Shown here one piece after another: positions 11,316 through 21,783 of a DNA stretch of 64,000 nt. Location of the stretch: positions 332,501 to 396,500 of the forward strand of contig JAOTOL010001332.1 of assembly GCA_034440575.1 (NCBI GenBank), read 5' to 3'. The stretch comes from Imbricaverruca yamaguchii (lineage: Eukaryota > Arthropoda > Thecostraca > Neoverrucidae). The position numbers and the translations under genes are program-made. The notes under the pieces are model-generated. The model was given only the letters and a program-made list of their open reading frames with translations, had not been told where the DNA came from and ran no database searches. Position 1 is the first letter of the stretch. Each line of letters starts with the position of its first letter.

Positions 11316-11689
11316 GCATGCGAGCATGAACATAAAGAGGTAGATGCTACGCCAGTCAACGAATCTGAATCTGAGTCGGAACTTTATTCCACGGACCAAG
11401 AAACGATACTCTAGCACTCTTTATTATACACTCCAGGACTCCAGGATTTCATAGACCAAACAACAATGTCAGCATATTTACCATCGGGAGGAATATCAGC
11501 AGTCAGTCAGCTCTGGAACAACTCTAGGATTTGATTCCACAAATTCCATAGATCAAGCAACAATGTCAGCATATTTATGATAGGCTTTGCCATAGACAAT
11601 CATGATTGTGGAAGCTTACACTTTGACCAGTTCAATCTCGGGGCAATTCACTCGAGTCCCAGCTCAAGTGCACCACATGTCTTGTGATT
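11316..11689 (+). repeat. Left arm of long inverted repeat around LINE-A
   Basis: The arm pairs with the minus strand of 16919-17400. Matching blocks include AACATAAAGAG with TAGATGCTACGCCA, CTTTATTCCACGGACCAAGA, AACAATGTCAGCATATTT, TTCCACAAATTCCATAGA, ATGATAGGC and CACCACATGTCTTGTGA. It has internal duplications of a CCATAGACCAAGCAACAATG motif. The arms enclose about 5.2 kb that is almost entirely LINE-A. Confidence 0.85.
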
Positions 11690-11893
11690 AAAACTGCTTT
11701 CTTTTTACTACAAATACCTGCTACCACTTGAATATCTATTTCAGACTTACCGTACTCCATTTGGGTGCAAATACAAGACTGTCTATGTAGCGCCCGTGCT
11801 TGGCCATTCGAGATTCGTGTGACGCATTTGCAGGGTTGTAGTATTCAAGAGGTAGCAGGTGTTTGGCGCAAAAAGTAAACAGTTTTTAATCAT
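11684..11893. repeat. Hairpin element with about 50-bp terminal inverted repeats
   Basis: TGATTAAAACTGCTTTC and CTACCACTTGAATA at the left are answered by TATTCAAGAGGTAGCAG and AAACAGTTTTTAATCA at the right; the intervening loop is about 100 bases. This has the form of a small non-autonomous DNA transposon (MITE-like). It abuts the 3' tail of LINE-A on one side and the left arm of the long inverted repeat on the other. Confidence 0.65.
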
Positions 11894-12001
11894 AAAGACA
11901 TAAAGACATAAAGACATAAAATATTAGTGCAACTATGAGCCACAAGGTCCCTTCATGGCTGCACTCTGTACACTGAACCAGTTACCCACCAAATATGTCA
12001 A

Positions 12002-15000
12002 TCAGCCCTCCCTGTAATACTGAAAAGCAAGTCCTCTATTCTTATAATGATTGTCTATGCTGTTTTTAAAGATGTTCAATGTGCTGCTACTGACAATGTT
12101 TTCTGGCAGCTGGTTTCAGTGTTCTACTACCCTGTCGGTGAAGAAAGTTTGCCTTAACCTTGTTCTGCTGTGGTTAACTTTAATTTTGAATTTATGACCT
12201 CTAATTGCATCACTTCTGTTCAATTCAAACATTTCCCCAAGATATCCCCTCTCCAGACCATGGACAAATTTAAAGACCTCGATGAGATCTCCTTTCAGCC
12301 TTCTATATCTAAGTCAAAACATATTCAATATCTTCGATCTTACCTCATATGCCAAGTTGCTTATATCATTAACCATATGTGTAGCCCTCTTTTGTACTCT
12401 CTCTAAAAGCCAACAATCGTTTTCATAGCTAGGAGACCAAGCTTGGATGCAGCATTCCAAATGTGGCCTGACGTATGCACAGTAAAGCTTCCTGATCACT
12501 TCCTCACTTCTGTATGATACATTCCTATTTATTGCCCCGAGCATTCTCAGTGCCTTCCTCCTGGCTTCCTCGGTCTGTTCTGATGCCCCCAGTTTTGTGT
12601 TTAGAATAACTCCTAAATCCTTCTCCTGTTGAGTCACTGATAGCACTTGGCCACCCATCAAGTATGGAGCCTTCATATGCTGCTTACCTACATGCATGAT
12701 TTTGCACTTACCAAAATTAAACTTCATTTGACCATTCTTCGGACCACTTCACAAGTTCGTCTAAGTCTTTTTGCAGCGAGATATGCTCATCTTGACCTGT
12801 TATTGCCCTAAAAACCTTCAAATCATCCGCAAATTTCAAAACTTTACTGCTTAGGCCACTTTCAAAGTTATTTACAAATATAATGAACAGTAGTGGCCCC
12901 AGTACTGACCCATGGGGGACTCCACTAAAAACATTTTGCCATGGTGACTTTGTACCATTTAACATCACTCTTTGCTGTCTATCTGAAAGCCACAACTTTA
13001 TCCATTTTAAGATGCTACCTGCAATACCATGGGACTGAAGCTGTATCATTAACCGTTTATGGGGTACCTTGTCAAAGGCCTTACTAAAGTCAAGATATGC
13101 TACATCAACCTGATTTCCCTGATCAAATTGTTCTGTGGCGAAGTTCAAAAAGTCCAAGAGATCTGTGAGACACGATCGTCTTTTTCTATACCCATGTTGA
13201 GTATCTTGAATCAATCTGCTACTTTCCAGATAACTAACTATTATATCCTTGATAATTGATTCGAGTACCTTGCAGACTAAGGATGTGGGACTTACTGGCC
13301 TATAGTTTTCAACCTTCTTTGTTTCTCCTTTCTTGAAAATAGGAACTATATTTGCCCTTTTCCAATCTGTTGGAATTTCATTTCGTGGAACTGATCTACA
13401 AAATATTATACTAAGTGGAAATGTCAGTTCCTTTTCAGCTTCGCGCAATACACTAGCATAAATATCATCAGGTCCTGCTGCCTTGTTTGGCTTTATTTTC
13501 CTGATATGATTGTAAACAACATCACTATCAATGAAATCAGCATCATTTGTCAGATCCCATGTCACTGAACTATGGTGTAGGATCGGCAGATTGGTCATAT
13601 CTTCCAATGTAAACACTGATTTAAACTGCTTGCTCAGCTAATCAACTATCTCACTATCCTCACCCCATATAGTCCCATTTACTTCCAGTGGACCAATTGT
13701 GCTAGAAACTTTACTCAGCTTGTAGAAACTAAAGAACTTTTTACTGTCCCCATTACAGTTTCTAGCTAAATCCAGTTCTTTTGCTCGCTTTGCTGCTCTG
13801 GTTTTTTGCTTCACAGTGTCTCTAGCTTTTCGATACGCCTTTAGATTAACGACATTTGAGGCTTCTTTAAAGACTCTAAATGCAGTTTTCTTATCCATAA
13901 TTGCTTTTATCAAGTCTGGTGTAAGCCATGCTGGCTTTCCTACCCTTCCTTTGCGTGTTTGCTTTTGGGGGACATGTCTAATCTGAATTTCCTTCATGTA
14001 AGATTTGAACTTTTCCCACATTTCACAGGCATTTAAATTGGAGAATTCTTCTTCCCATCTGATGGCACTTAAAGCCGCTCTCATGCAGTCAAAGTCTGCT
14101 CTGTTGAAATTTGGAACCTTTGCCAAATTATCCTTGATAATTTCCCCTACATGTGCCTTGAATCTAACTATGTTATGGTCACTTCTTCCCAGAGTTTCGC
14201 CTACAGTCAAGTCTTGAACCAAGTCACTTAAATCCGAGAATACAATGTCCAAGAATGAACCATGCCTGGTAGGTTCCGATACAAACTGGTGTAAGAACAG
14301 GTCCTCTTCAAGGCATTTCCTAAACATTTTGCATGATGGGGAGCCAACACCAGCATTTTCATAACCTTTTAGATTAAAGTCACCAAGAATAAGGCACTTC
14401 CTCTTAAAGTTTCTACTGATTTCCTCACAAATCACCTTGTCAAGCTCCAGTTGCTGAGAATGTGGCAGGGTTCGGGATCGGTAAAAAGCTCCTATCCTAA
14501 GAGTATTGCTGTTGCCTTTTCCCATAGTGACATCAAGCCAAATGAACTCCACACATACATTTTTATCACCACCTGCTACTTTTTGAGAACTGAATCAGCT
14601 ATTTATATAGAGCATCCCTCATCTCCTTTCATTGCTGTACCCCTATTGCACGAAAACATATTGTATCCCTGGATCTCATAGTCCTGTAAGTTATCTCCAA
14701 AATACCCTTCACTGACCCATGCCTCCGTAATGCAAACAAAATCTGGTTCCTCCTCAGCAACATAACACTTGAACTCATCAAATTTGGAACGGATACTTTG
14801 AGCATTAAGCATCATAAACTTAGTAAATGCTCCATAACCACCTTTGGCTTTTTCATACTGAGGAGTTCTTTTATCACTAGATGAACAATCACTCTGTCCC
14901 CTTGAACTGCTGCTGTCCCTATTTAAAGACTTTGAGGTTCTATTGCCTTGGCTGACACTATTGGAATATTCCTGAGTTAGCAATGCAATTTCATCCCTCC

Positions 15001-15004
15001 CCAC
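12002..15004 (-). pseudogene. LINE-A ORF2: endonuclease/reverse transcriptase, inactivated
   Basis: The endonuclease part has MMLNAQSIRSKF, FVCITEAWV, CLILGDFN and RSDHNIVRF, the metal-binding and catalytic motifs of the APE-like EEP fold. The RT part has NYRPVSPTSLVCKVLE, AYLDFSKAFDKVPH, GVPHGSVLGPLLFI and the catalytic FADDLK. A C-terminal part follows (YVRPHLECCIQAWSP). Breaks: a frame change near 14600-14550, a TAG at about 13636 right after the endonuclease linker, a frame change near 12720, a TGA at about 12314 and a TGA replacing Trp near 12116. The reading would end at 12002. It begins just after the ORF1 stop, as in related elements. Confidence 0.93.
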
Positions 15005-15012
15005 CCCATTTC

Positions 15013-15966
15013 CTAGTTTCCCTGAAGGACATGCTCGTACACTTTGCCTAACACATGGACCCCCTTTTCAGAGAAGTGCAGGCCATCCCTCTGATAGAGG
15101 TCCCACGATGCATAAAACCTGCTCCACTCGTCTACAAATGTAAAACCTAGCTCATGGCTGAGCTTTCCTACCCTGGCGTTAGCTGCCAGTGCCCTAGAGT
15201 TCCACTCAGGGGAGCCTCTAGCCCTAGGCAAAATTGCTGTTACAATGACTCTATTGGTACCCTTCAGGGTGGCCAGAAGGGCCCGGTACTCCCGCAGAAG
15301 CTCCTCATTCCTAGCAGGACCTATGTTATTTACCCCTACATGCACTATGACTGTATTAAACTGGTGATCACTGGTGACCTGTGCCACCACAGGTACCAGG
15401 TCCTTCACCTTGGCACCAGGCCTGGTGATGCACCTCCTGTCCCTCCTACCTTTACAAAATACCCGCTCTAAATGTCGCACACGAGAGTCTCCTAGGACCA
15501 GCACTGACTCCTTACTACTACTATCCTGGGGGCAGTCATCCAATGTCTGGAACATATTTGATGTTAATATGCCTGCCCGCTGGGCCGTTCGGCTAGACTT
15601 CCTCCCGCTCCTACCACCTGCCACCTGCCACTCACTGACCCTTTCCTTAGGTTCACGTCTCCAAATCCTCCATCCCCTGACCTCATGCCACTTCCCCTCA
15701 TATGACCTACCACCTCTATCATTACCCCTCCTCTGTTCACTATTAACACTCCCCTCTCGAGATATCCCAGCCACCTCCACAGTAGGGGAAGCCTCAGCTA
15801 CCTGGTGGCCTGCGACCACCTTGGCATATGATGTCCCTGCTACGGAGTGACCCCTTGTTGCTTTATCTTGCCTACCCTGTGCAACAAGGGCAGCCTTGAG
15901 CTTGGAAAGCTGTGCCTTAAGGTTTCCAATCTCTTCCTCTAGTGCCTGCATCCTGGTCGAAACCAT
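15013..15966 (-). CDS. LINE-A ORF1: coiled coil plus SGNH esterase domain
   Basis: This is a 317-codon frame without internal stops. Residues 1-32 (MQALEEEIGNLKAQLSKLK) are a heptad-like coiled coil; the middle is Arg/Gly/Ser-rich and probably binds RNA. Residues 154-317 are an SGNH/GDSL hydrolase: GDS at 159-161 (nucleophile Ser), GVNN at 211-214 (the Asn block) and DGLH at 294-297 (the Asp/His pair). CR1-clade ORF1 proteins often have this esterase; its role in retrotransposition is not settled. It starts at ATG 15966 and ends nine bases before ORF2. Its intactness beside a broken ORF2 is notable. Confidence 0.9.
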   Translation of the reverse strand: MVSTRMQALEEEIGNLKAQLSKLKAALVAQGRQDKATRGHSVAGTSYAKVVAGHQVAEASPTVEVAGISREGSVNSEQRRGNDRGGRSYEGKWHEVRGWRIWRREPKERVSEWQVAGGRSGRKSSRTAQRAGILTSNMFQTLDDCPQDSSSKESVLVLGDSRVRHLERVFCKGRRDRRCITRPGAKVKDLVPVVAQVTSDHQFNTVIVHVGVNNIGPARNEELLREYRALLATLKGTNRVIVTAILPRARGSPEWNSRALAANARVGKLSHELGFTFVDEWSRFYASWDLYQRDGLHFSEKGVHVLGKVYEHVLQGN

Positions 15967-16470
15967 TCTAAACGCTGCAGTTTATGCCTAGATTTAGATT
16001 CAAATTAACTCGCTAAACAACCGACAAAAAAGCCAACTATCATTCACTATAAATCGCTACCTCCTATACTGTCAGTTATCTGAGTACCTATCTGAGTACC
16101 TCAAGAAAGGCAACACGCTAAGCAGAAACTATTAAACAATTTTTTTTTGTGTTTTTGTTTTTAACAAATAAACAAAATGTCTAATCTAATTGTCTTCCAC
16201 ACAAGTAGGCACTATATGAATATCCATTTTGATATCACTTATGGCTAGACAGAAAAATGAACAGGCACATAGCACTTATGAATACCACCAACTTACTACC
16301 AATTAAACTCTATCTTAAGCTTCAACACCAAACACACTATACACCACAAAAATAAATAAAGTATTCATAGGATAGTATGAATGTTGTCTAATGAACTTAT
16401 GAAATATACACACTTGTAATATCTCCTACTACAGAAATCAAAGCAACGAGAACATGCCTAAAGCCACGAG
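15967..16470 (-). promoter_or_regulatory. LINE-A 5' leader between the monomers and ORF1
   Basis: This non-coding leader is shared with LINE-B 46620-47130: TTTCTGTAGTAG, GGTATTCATAAGTGCT, TTCATTTTTCTGTCTAGCC and TTGTGTGGAAGACAATTAG. An A-rich stretch (minus strand AAACAAAAACACAAAAAAAA) lies near 16140-16170. Confidence 0.7.
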
Positions 16471-16866
16471 GCCTCGCCTAACAAGAAGATTGCGCACGGC
16501 AGCGTCGCTAGGTTAATTTAGCATAGTTTGTGTGCTACGAAAATGCTTATCAGATAAAAACTAATGAAATATAATCACAGAAGTAATTGCTAAACACCTA
16601 TCTACAGCTTAGACTAGAGTACTTCCCTGTTCTGCAACGACTTATCTGGAAACCTGGAGCTCCAACGGGCCTCGCCTAACAAGAAGATGGCGCACGGCAG
16701 CGTCGCTATGTTAATATAGTATAGTTTGTGTGCTACGAAAATGTTTATCAGATAAGAACTAATGAAATGTAATCAGAGAAGTAATTGCTAAACACCTATC
16801 CACAGCTTAGACTAGATAACTGTCCTGTTCTGCAACGAATTATCTGGAAACCTGGAGCTCCAACGG
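16471..16866 (-). repeat. Tandem 198-bp 5' UTR units of LINE-A (probable promoter monomers)
   Basis: Two direct copies, 16471-16668 and 16669-16866, start at GCCTCGCCTAACAAGAAGAT and end at CTGGAGCTCCAACG (plus-strand text), differing at scattered positions. LINE-B has a single unit (about 46405-46600). In mouse L1 and some other LINEs such tandem monomers carry the promoter; that role here is inference from position. Confidence 0.85.
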
Positions 16867-16918
16867 ACGTCCTCCCAACTTGACACCTGGCGGCAAACTG
16901 TTGCAAGACATGTGGTGT

Positions 16919-17400
16919 AATCACAAGACATGTGGTGTAATTGAGCCAGGGTTCAAATGAGTTGCCTCGATTATGAACTGGCCAAAGTGTATGCTTTCAC
17001 AATCATGATTGTTTATGGTAAGGCCTATCATAAATATGCTAACATTGTTGCTTGGTCTATGGAATTTGTGGAATTAAATCCCAGAGTTATTCCAGAGATG
17101 ACTGACTGCTGATGGGCCTTCCGATTGCAAATATGCTAACATTGTTGTTTGGTCTATGAAATCCTGGAGTCCTAATGTGAATAGTGAAGAGTGCTAGATT
17201 ACCAGAATATAGAGCGCCAGAGTCCTAGATTCTTAGAATGAACTCCTAGAGTTGTTTCGGAGATGATTGGCTGCTGAAGGTCATGCCAATTGCAAATATG
17301 GTGACCTCGTTTCTTGGTCCGTGGAATAAAGTTTTGATTTAGATTCAGATTGGTTGAATGGCGTAGCATCTAGCTCTTTATGTTCATGTTCGCATACCAT
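16919..17400 (-). repeat. Right arm of long inverted repeat around LINE-A
   Basis: This is the reverse complement of 11316-11689 with an extra duplicated block (AATATGCTAACATTGTTG occurs at 17034 and 17131, and GAGTTGTTTCGGAGATGATT near 17250). A 20-bp direct duplication of CAAGACATGTGGTGTAAT at 16903-16941 lies exactly at the junction with the LINE-A 5' end. Confidence 0.83.
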
Positions 17401-17503
17401 TTGTATGCACTATTGGCGGCATAATTATCTGGGCAGACTAGGAATCTTGCCCATGTCTTCCCTGCACGTATGTGATACATTTGTGGGGACTAGTGGCAGA
17501 AAC

Positions 17504-18489
17504 TCACTGGTTCTGTTGACAGAGGTGGGCGAATTTGATGACATCCAATATAGAGCCTGTGGTGAATATAGGACGCTTCACTGTCACGGTAAGTGAATAG
17601 TTTCTTATGAACTCAAGCAGGTGCGTTCTGCTGGGGAAGTTTGCCGTGTCGAGAAGGTTGCAATTTAGACCACCTGCGAAGTAGAAAGTGCCGGTAAAGT
17701 TCAGTGTCGCCAGTTGAACCTGTCTTTCGAGCTCAGCTAAGTCATCATTTAAGGCAGGTAGAGTGTTACGCGGAGGTCGATAGACTGCCGCCAGAATGAA
17801 ATACTTTCCGCTTTTACCTTTGACTTTGGTCCAGAGTGATTCTAGTTTGGAGCTCGAGTTTGGAGGCATAGCAATTTTCAAAACGGTAATGGTAAGCGCT
17901 GACTTGGCGATACTCGCCACCGCACCGTAGCCACTAGTCAGGCCGGTCCGCACGCTTTAACTGGTAACCAGGGAAGTTAATGAGACGCGTGGGGGTGCTA
18001 GGTCGCAGCCAGGTGTCAGTCACCACAGCTAGGTCTAGAGAGTAAGAAAGAAGGTCGTGTTGTAGCTCAAGTAGCTTAGGTTTTATAGATTGGGTATTGG
18101 TTGGTTGGTTATTTGAGTTTAGGGCGCATCAATCAGGTTTGGTCATTTAGCGCTCATATAGATTGGGCATTGATGAATCCCAGGTGCAGCTGCTCTTTGC
18201 GCTGCTGAGCCGTCGCCTGGCTCGTTCCGCCCCGTGATCCACGTCGTCTGCCACCCCTGGCGCTACACCTTCCCCAGCGTGTTTTCTTTGACGTTGTCAT
18301 GGTAACGCTGAAGGTCTGGTTGCCCGCTCTGGAGGGGTGAGGGTGGTGACTGTGGGGAGCCAAGGTCGAATCGTTGCTGGCGTCACGGACGTGACGGCTG
18401 CGTGCGCGTTGCTGACCGGGGGACGTGATGGCGGTGAATATTTGGACCAGGTCGATGATTAGCAGCAGCCTGATAATGTCTTTATGCAT
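17504..18489 (-). pseudogene. 5' part of a second, unrelated LINE (endonuclease region only)
   Basis: The upstream frame (18489-18154) ends in LHLGFINAQSI, the usual start of an EEP endonuclease, after a basic GRCSARGGRRRGSRGG stretch. The middle (18150-17950) reads in other frames as DLAVVTDTWL-like and INFPGYQL-like sequence. The last frame has YFILAAVYRPPRNTLPALND, FYFAGGLNCNLLDTANF and TGSILDVI. The expected GDFN metal-site motif reads GGLN here, so the catalytic Asp is lost. No RT follows; the fragment stops close to the right inverted-repeat arm. LINEs usually lose the 5' end, so loss of the 3' part suggests a later rearrangement. Confidence 0.75.
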
Positions 18490-19720
18490 GGTAGAGCTGA
18501 AGATGGAAAACTGGTGAGCTGAATATAGACGATAGAAGGTAGACGATCACTGTTGTTGGAGACACAGGAATTCCGAGCGGCACCAAGTCGTCAGGCAGAT
18601 CATTTCCTTCTCAGCTGCAGTGAAGGAAAGAAGACTGGCCACGGGCAGTAGCTGATGCTTGACGGGAGGGAAGTCACTATGGAGAAGGCCGCTGTCACTT
18701 CTGCACTCACTCAGTTTTCAGGAGTCCAATCACTGCTGTGTAATTTCCCGCAATAGCAGAGGAATAACCAGTCGTAATACAAATGTAACGGCAATAAATG
18801 CGAGTGGGATCATAGAACAAGCTCCACCTGGTTTGCAAGCAGTTTTCCAAAACAAAAGCGTCCGAACAACATTATAGAAATGACCAGATGGACACCTTTC
18901 CTCAAACTGCAAACACTAATACTATGGAGAGAGAGGGGTTGAAGCCTAGTGTCCAAATGGGTCGTCAAGAATCTAGCATAGGAGGAGGATCCACTTTCTA
19001 CTTTGTAAAGTATCCCCTTTCAGTCAGATAACTGAATGAAAGTAGTGACGAGTACAATTTTTGTATGTTCCATGGAATGGTCCAATATCGTATTCCAGAA
19101 ACCATATATGGCGCGTTTTCTGCCTTCCCCACGGTTCAGCAGCCATGCTCTGAAATTTCAGGTTGATGTATGTCTCCCCTGTAGTTAAATGATGCGGTCT
19201 ACCATCACCTCGAAGATCTGATCAAGAACTTTGTCGAAGTCATGTCAAGCAAGCACAACTAGCATCCATCCCTATGTTTTGGGGAATCTACACTCATATT
19301 TAACATTTCAAAGTCCACGCCTGCATTACACATCATAATTAGAGGTCATCTGTCCCAAAAAGGATTATTTTTCAGACCAACCGAGGCCCGGTTCGCTGAA
19401 CCACACCTGATGCCTAAACGTGCCCAGGGGCACGTGACGGTGCACGTCTGCAGCTGGATGGATGGATCTGGGAATGGGGTTCGGTATCGGATCTACGGGA
19501 GGCAGACCGGACAGTCATACAGCGAAACGCATGTCCAGGTAGGTATACACAATGGCTACTGAATCCCTTGCAATGACAAAATAAAAATATGCTGAAAATA
19601 ATTGTCATACGCTGCAGACTATCTACTGCTTATTGGCCAGATTCTCATCAGGTCATTTCAGAACGAACTAATCAGACCGATCAGGTGGTGTGTCTGCCTG
19701 GGTATTTTCTAATGCTCTCA
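18490..19720. other. No gene identified; may include the 5' leader of the 17.5-18.5 kb LINE
   Basis: Mixed-composition sequence with short unrelated frames. Nothing resembling a conserved domain, tRNA or tandem array is visible. Confidence 0.4.
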
Positions 19721-19860
19721 TTCCATTGACGTAGATCAGTCACAGGGTTTGATCGGGACTGTCCAATTCCATTGACTGAAATCAGTCGCAAGGTTCGATC
19801 CCTGACTGTTGCATTACATTGGCGGAGCTCAGAATCACATGGTTTGGCTCCGGATTGTCG
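19721..19860. repeat. Imperfect 47-bp tandem repeat, three units
   Basis: Units run CATTCCATTGACGTAGATCA with GGTTTGATCGGGACTGT, then CAATTCCATTGACTGAAATC with GTTCGATCCCTGACTGT, then GCATTACATTGGCGGAGCTC with GGTTTGGCTCCGGATTGT. Divergence between units is about 25-30 percent by eye. Confidence 0.65.
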
Positions 19861-20149
19861 CATTCATGTGGCATGGACATAATCACCAGTTCATCGTCTA
19901 CCTTGGCTTGGTGGAAAATTTGGCGGAAGGTCCATGTTTGAGTGGGGGCGCCGGTCACATCTGACATCGTTAACTTTGCATTCGACATCATGGTTTTGTC
20001 ACAATTTTGTTATGAAGGGAGGATGCAGCGCCTCATAATGTGTGACAATGTCTGATAAAGAAGTGTCTCGCAATGTCAATTATCTGAAAAGTAGAAATAA
20101 GCTCCTACAAAAGGTTGCAGATATGACTTGTGTTCACAGGTGTGTCGTC

Positions 20150-21783
20150 CCTCTCTCCGAGAGATGCGTCCCGAGGAGCAGCGACCGTACCTGTTTATAC
20201 ACGATAACGTCAGCGTCCACACTGCCAACTGCCGATGGTTAAAGAACCACACACACATGGTGAGCTATTCCATAATACTGAGTGACGTCCTTCAGCTGTG
20301 ACATCCCCATGAAAGGTGAATAATCATATTCATTTGAGTGCACAGCTACTTCTCGCTGCAAAACTAGGTGACGAAATGTTGGCTTACTCCCCCAAGCCGC
20401 CCTGCCAGCTTAGTTGGTTAGAGCGGTGGACTGCATTTGTCTTTCCTGTCCTGACAAAGCAAGGCTCGAGTCGCTTCATGGACTTGCTTAGACTGGGAGT
20501 CAGTTCGCACCTGGTCAGATATGACCGGGATGGCCGAACGGGTAAGTCGTGACCGTGCATTAACAGCAAGTTAAACTTTCGGCAAAAATTATGTTAGTTA
20601 ACTGGAGATTCCAGATCGAGCGGTGGGGTAAGTTTTCACGCAACCAACTCTGCTTAACATTGGATCCTGGTGCAAGAAGTGTATATTGCGCCGAAGTCGA
20701 ACACGCGTCCAGTTCGTGCATCGTCCTGTTTAATATCTCCCATCTAATAATATAGGACAGCACTGCCTGGAAGAGTATGCCATGCCACGCCCTGTTTCTC
20801 CGCAGGTCCTATAGCACCCACGAACCATTTTGGTACATGGAAATGAGCGATACTTGGTGATCATTTTGAACCTGAATTTTGAAATAATTCGGGAAGACCT
20901 TCCCAAATTTCGTGTTTTGTTGGCAAAATAGTGTTTGCCTAAGAGTACGTAAAATCTAATTCAGCCACAACGTTTGCCCAGAAAACGACAAATTGCACAA
21001 GCCTCAGCCATGGGCAGCAATGACTTGTCAGTAAGATTGGCATGTCAGCCTCCTAAGGATTGAAGTGCAATTATTTAATTTGCATCGTCGATCACGTTCA
21101 GTCACATGCACTATCCCAGCATTGTCTGAAATGCCGTTTTTCTATAAAGCCTGCAAGACACATACACACACGCTTGCGCACATACACAGACACACACATG
21201 CATCAATATATGCATGCATATATATAATGTGCATTTTATGCATATGCAGGCGCGTGTTCGTGAATTAAATTACATTACACAGTAGAATGCACCAAATAGA
21301 GAGCTGTGGTATCTTTTGTGTATAAACATGATGGATCGCATTGCATTGCATTCGGCATATGCAATGAGGTGCAGAATATGTAATGATGGAGTGGAAGAAG
21401 CAACAATAGTTACTCTGTAACTAAGATACAAATTTACTTCGGTACGACAAATTTTGCACCAAGAAAAACTAAGCATGACATGCGGTCCACAGATTCGTGC
21501 CATTGAGCGGCCAGCCAAGTCATCGGATTTAAACCTGATTGAAAACGTTTGGATCATCACGGTGAGAGAGCTGGAGGAGGACCTGCACTTTCCTGCTCGT
21601 CAGCTGGGAGCGGAGCAGTTGTGGCAAGCGGTGGCGCGGAGGTGGGACGAACTCCGCACTGGAGTCTGCGCTGGGTATTTTCGGCAGCCGGCTGCGTATT
21701 TGCACAGTAGTACGGAAGAGTGTGTCAGCGCTGCTGGGGTACATACCCACTACTTAGTAATTAACCTCCCAGCTGCCTTGTAA
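20150..21783 (+). pseudogene. Tc1/mariner transposase relic split by insertions
   Basis: At 20160-20260 the plus strand reads MRPEEQRPYLFIHDNVSVHT followed by ANCRWLK; HDN...VHTA is the second catalytic Asp block of Tc1-like DDE transposases. At 21484-21730 it reads PAKSSDLNLIENVW, then a helix-rich tail WQAVARRWDELRTGV. The (P/S)SDLNxIENVW motif carries the third catalytic residue. In intact transposases the two blocks are about 35-40 residues apart; here 1.2 kb separates them, including a SINE at 20394-20735. The N-terminal DNA-binding region was not found. Confidence 0.8.
20394..20735 (+). mobile_element. tRNA-derived SINE, family 1, copy 2
   Basis: The head CAGCTTAGTTGGTTAGAGCG (A-box-like) and GGCTCGAGTCGCTTCA (B-box-like) are followed by a body matching 45461-45840: GTGCATTAACAGCAAGTTAA, GTTAACTGGA, CACGCAACCAACTCTGCTTA, then CGCCGAAGTCGAACACG. 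It lies inside the split Tc1 relic, so it inserted after that element. Confidence 0.82.

Larger units (their letters stand above)
11893..16900 (-). mobile_element. LINE-A, CR1-like non-LTR retrotransposon, full length but broken
   Basis: Reading on the minus strand, the 5' end is at 16900 (CAGTTTGCCGCCAGGTGTCA, also the 5' end of LINE-B at 46373). A 5' UTR with two 198-bp units follows, then ORF1 (SGNH esterase), ORF2 (endonuclease plus RT), a short 3' UTR and a tail of about 3-4 TTTATGTC octamers at 11893-11920. ORF1 with an esterase domain, ORF2 order and an octamer tail are hallmarks of the CR1 clade. ORF2 carries several stops and frame changes, so the copy cannot mobilise itself. Confidence 0.93.

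Noticed and set aside
12170..15850. Plus-strand open frames inside LINE-A (for example near 13059, 14005, 15154 and 15374)
   Set aside because: They are antisense shadows of ORF1 and ORF2, which have clear motifs on the minus strand.
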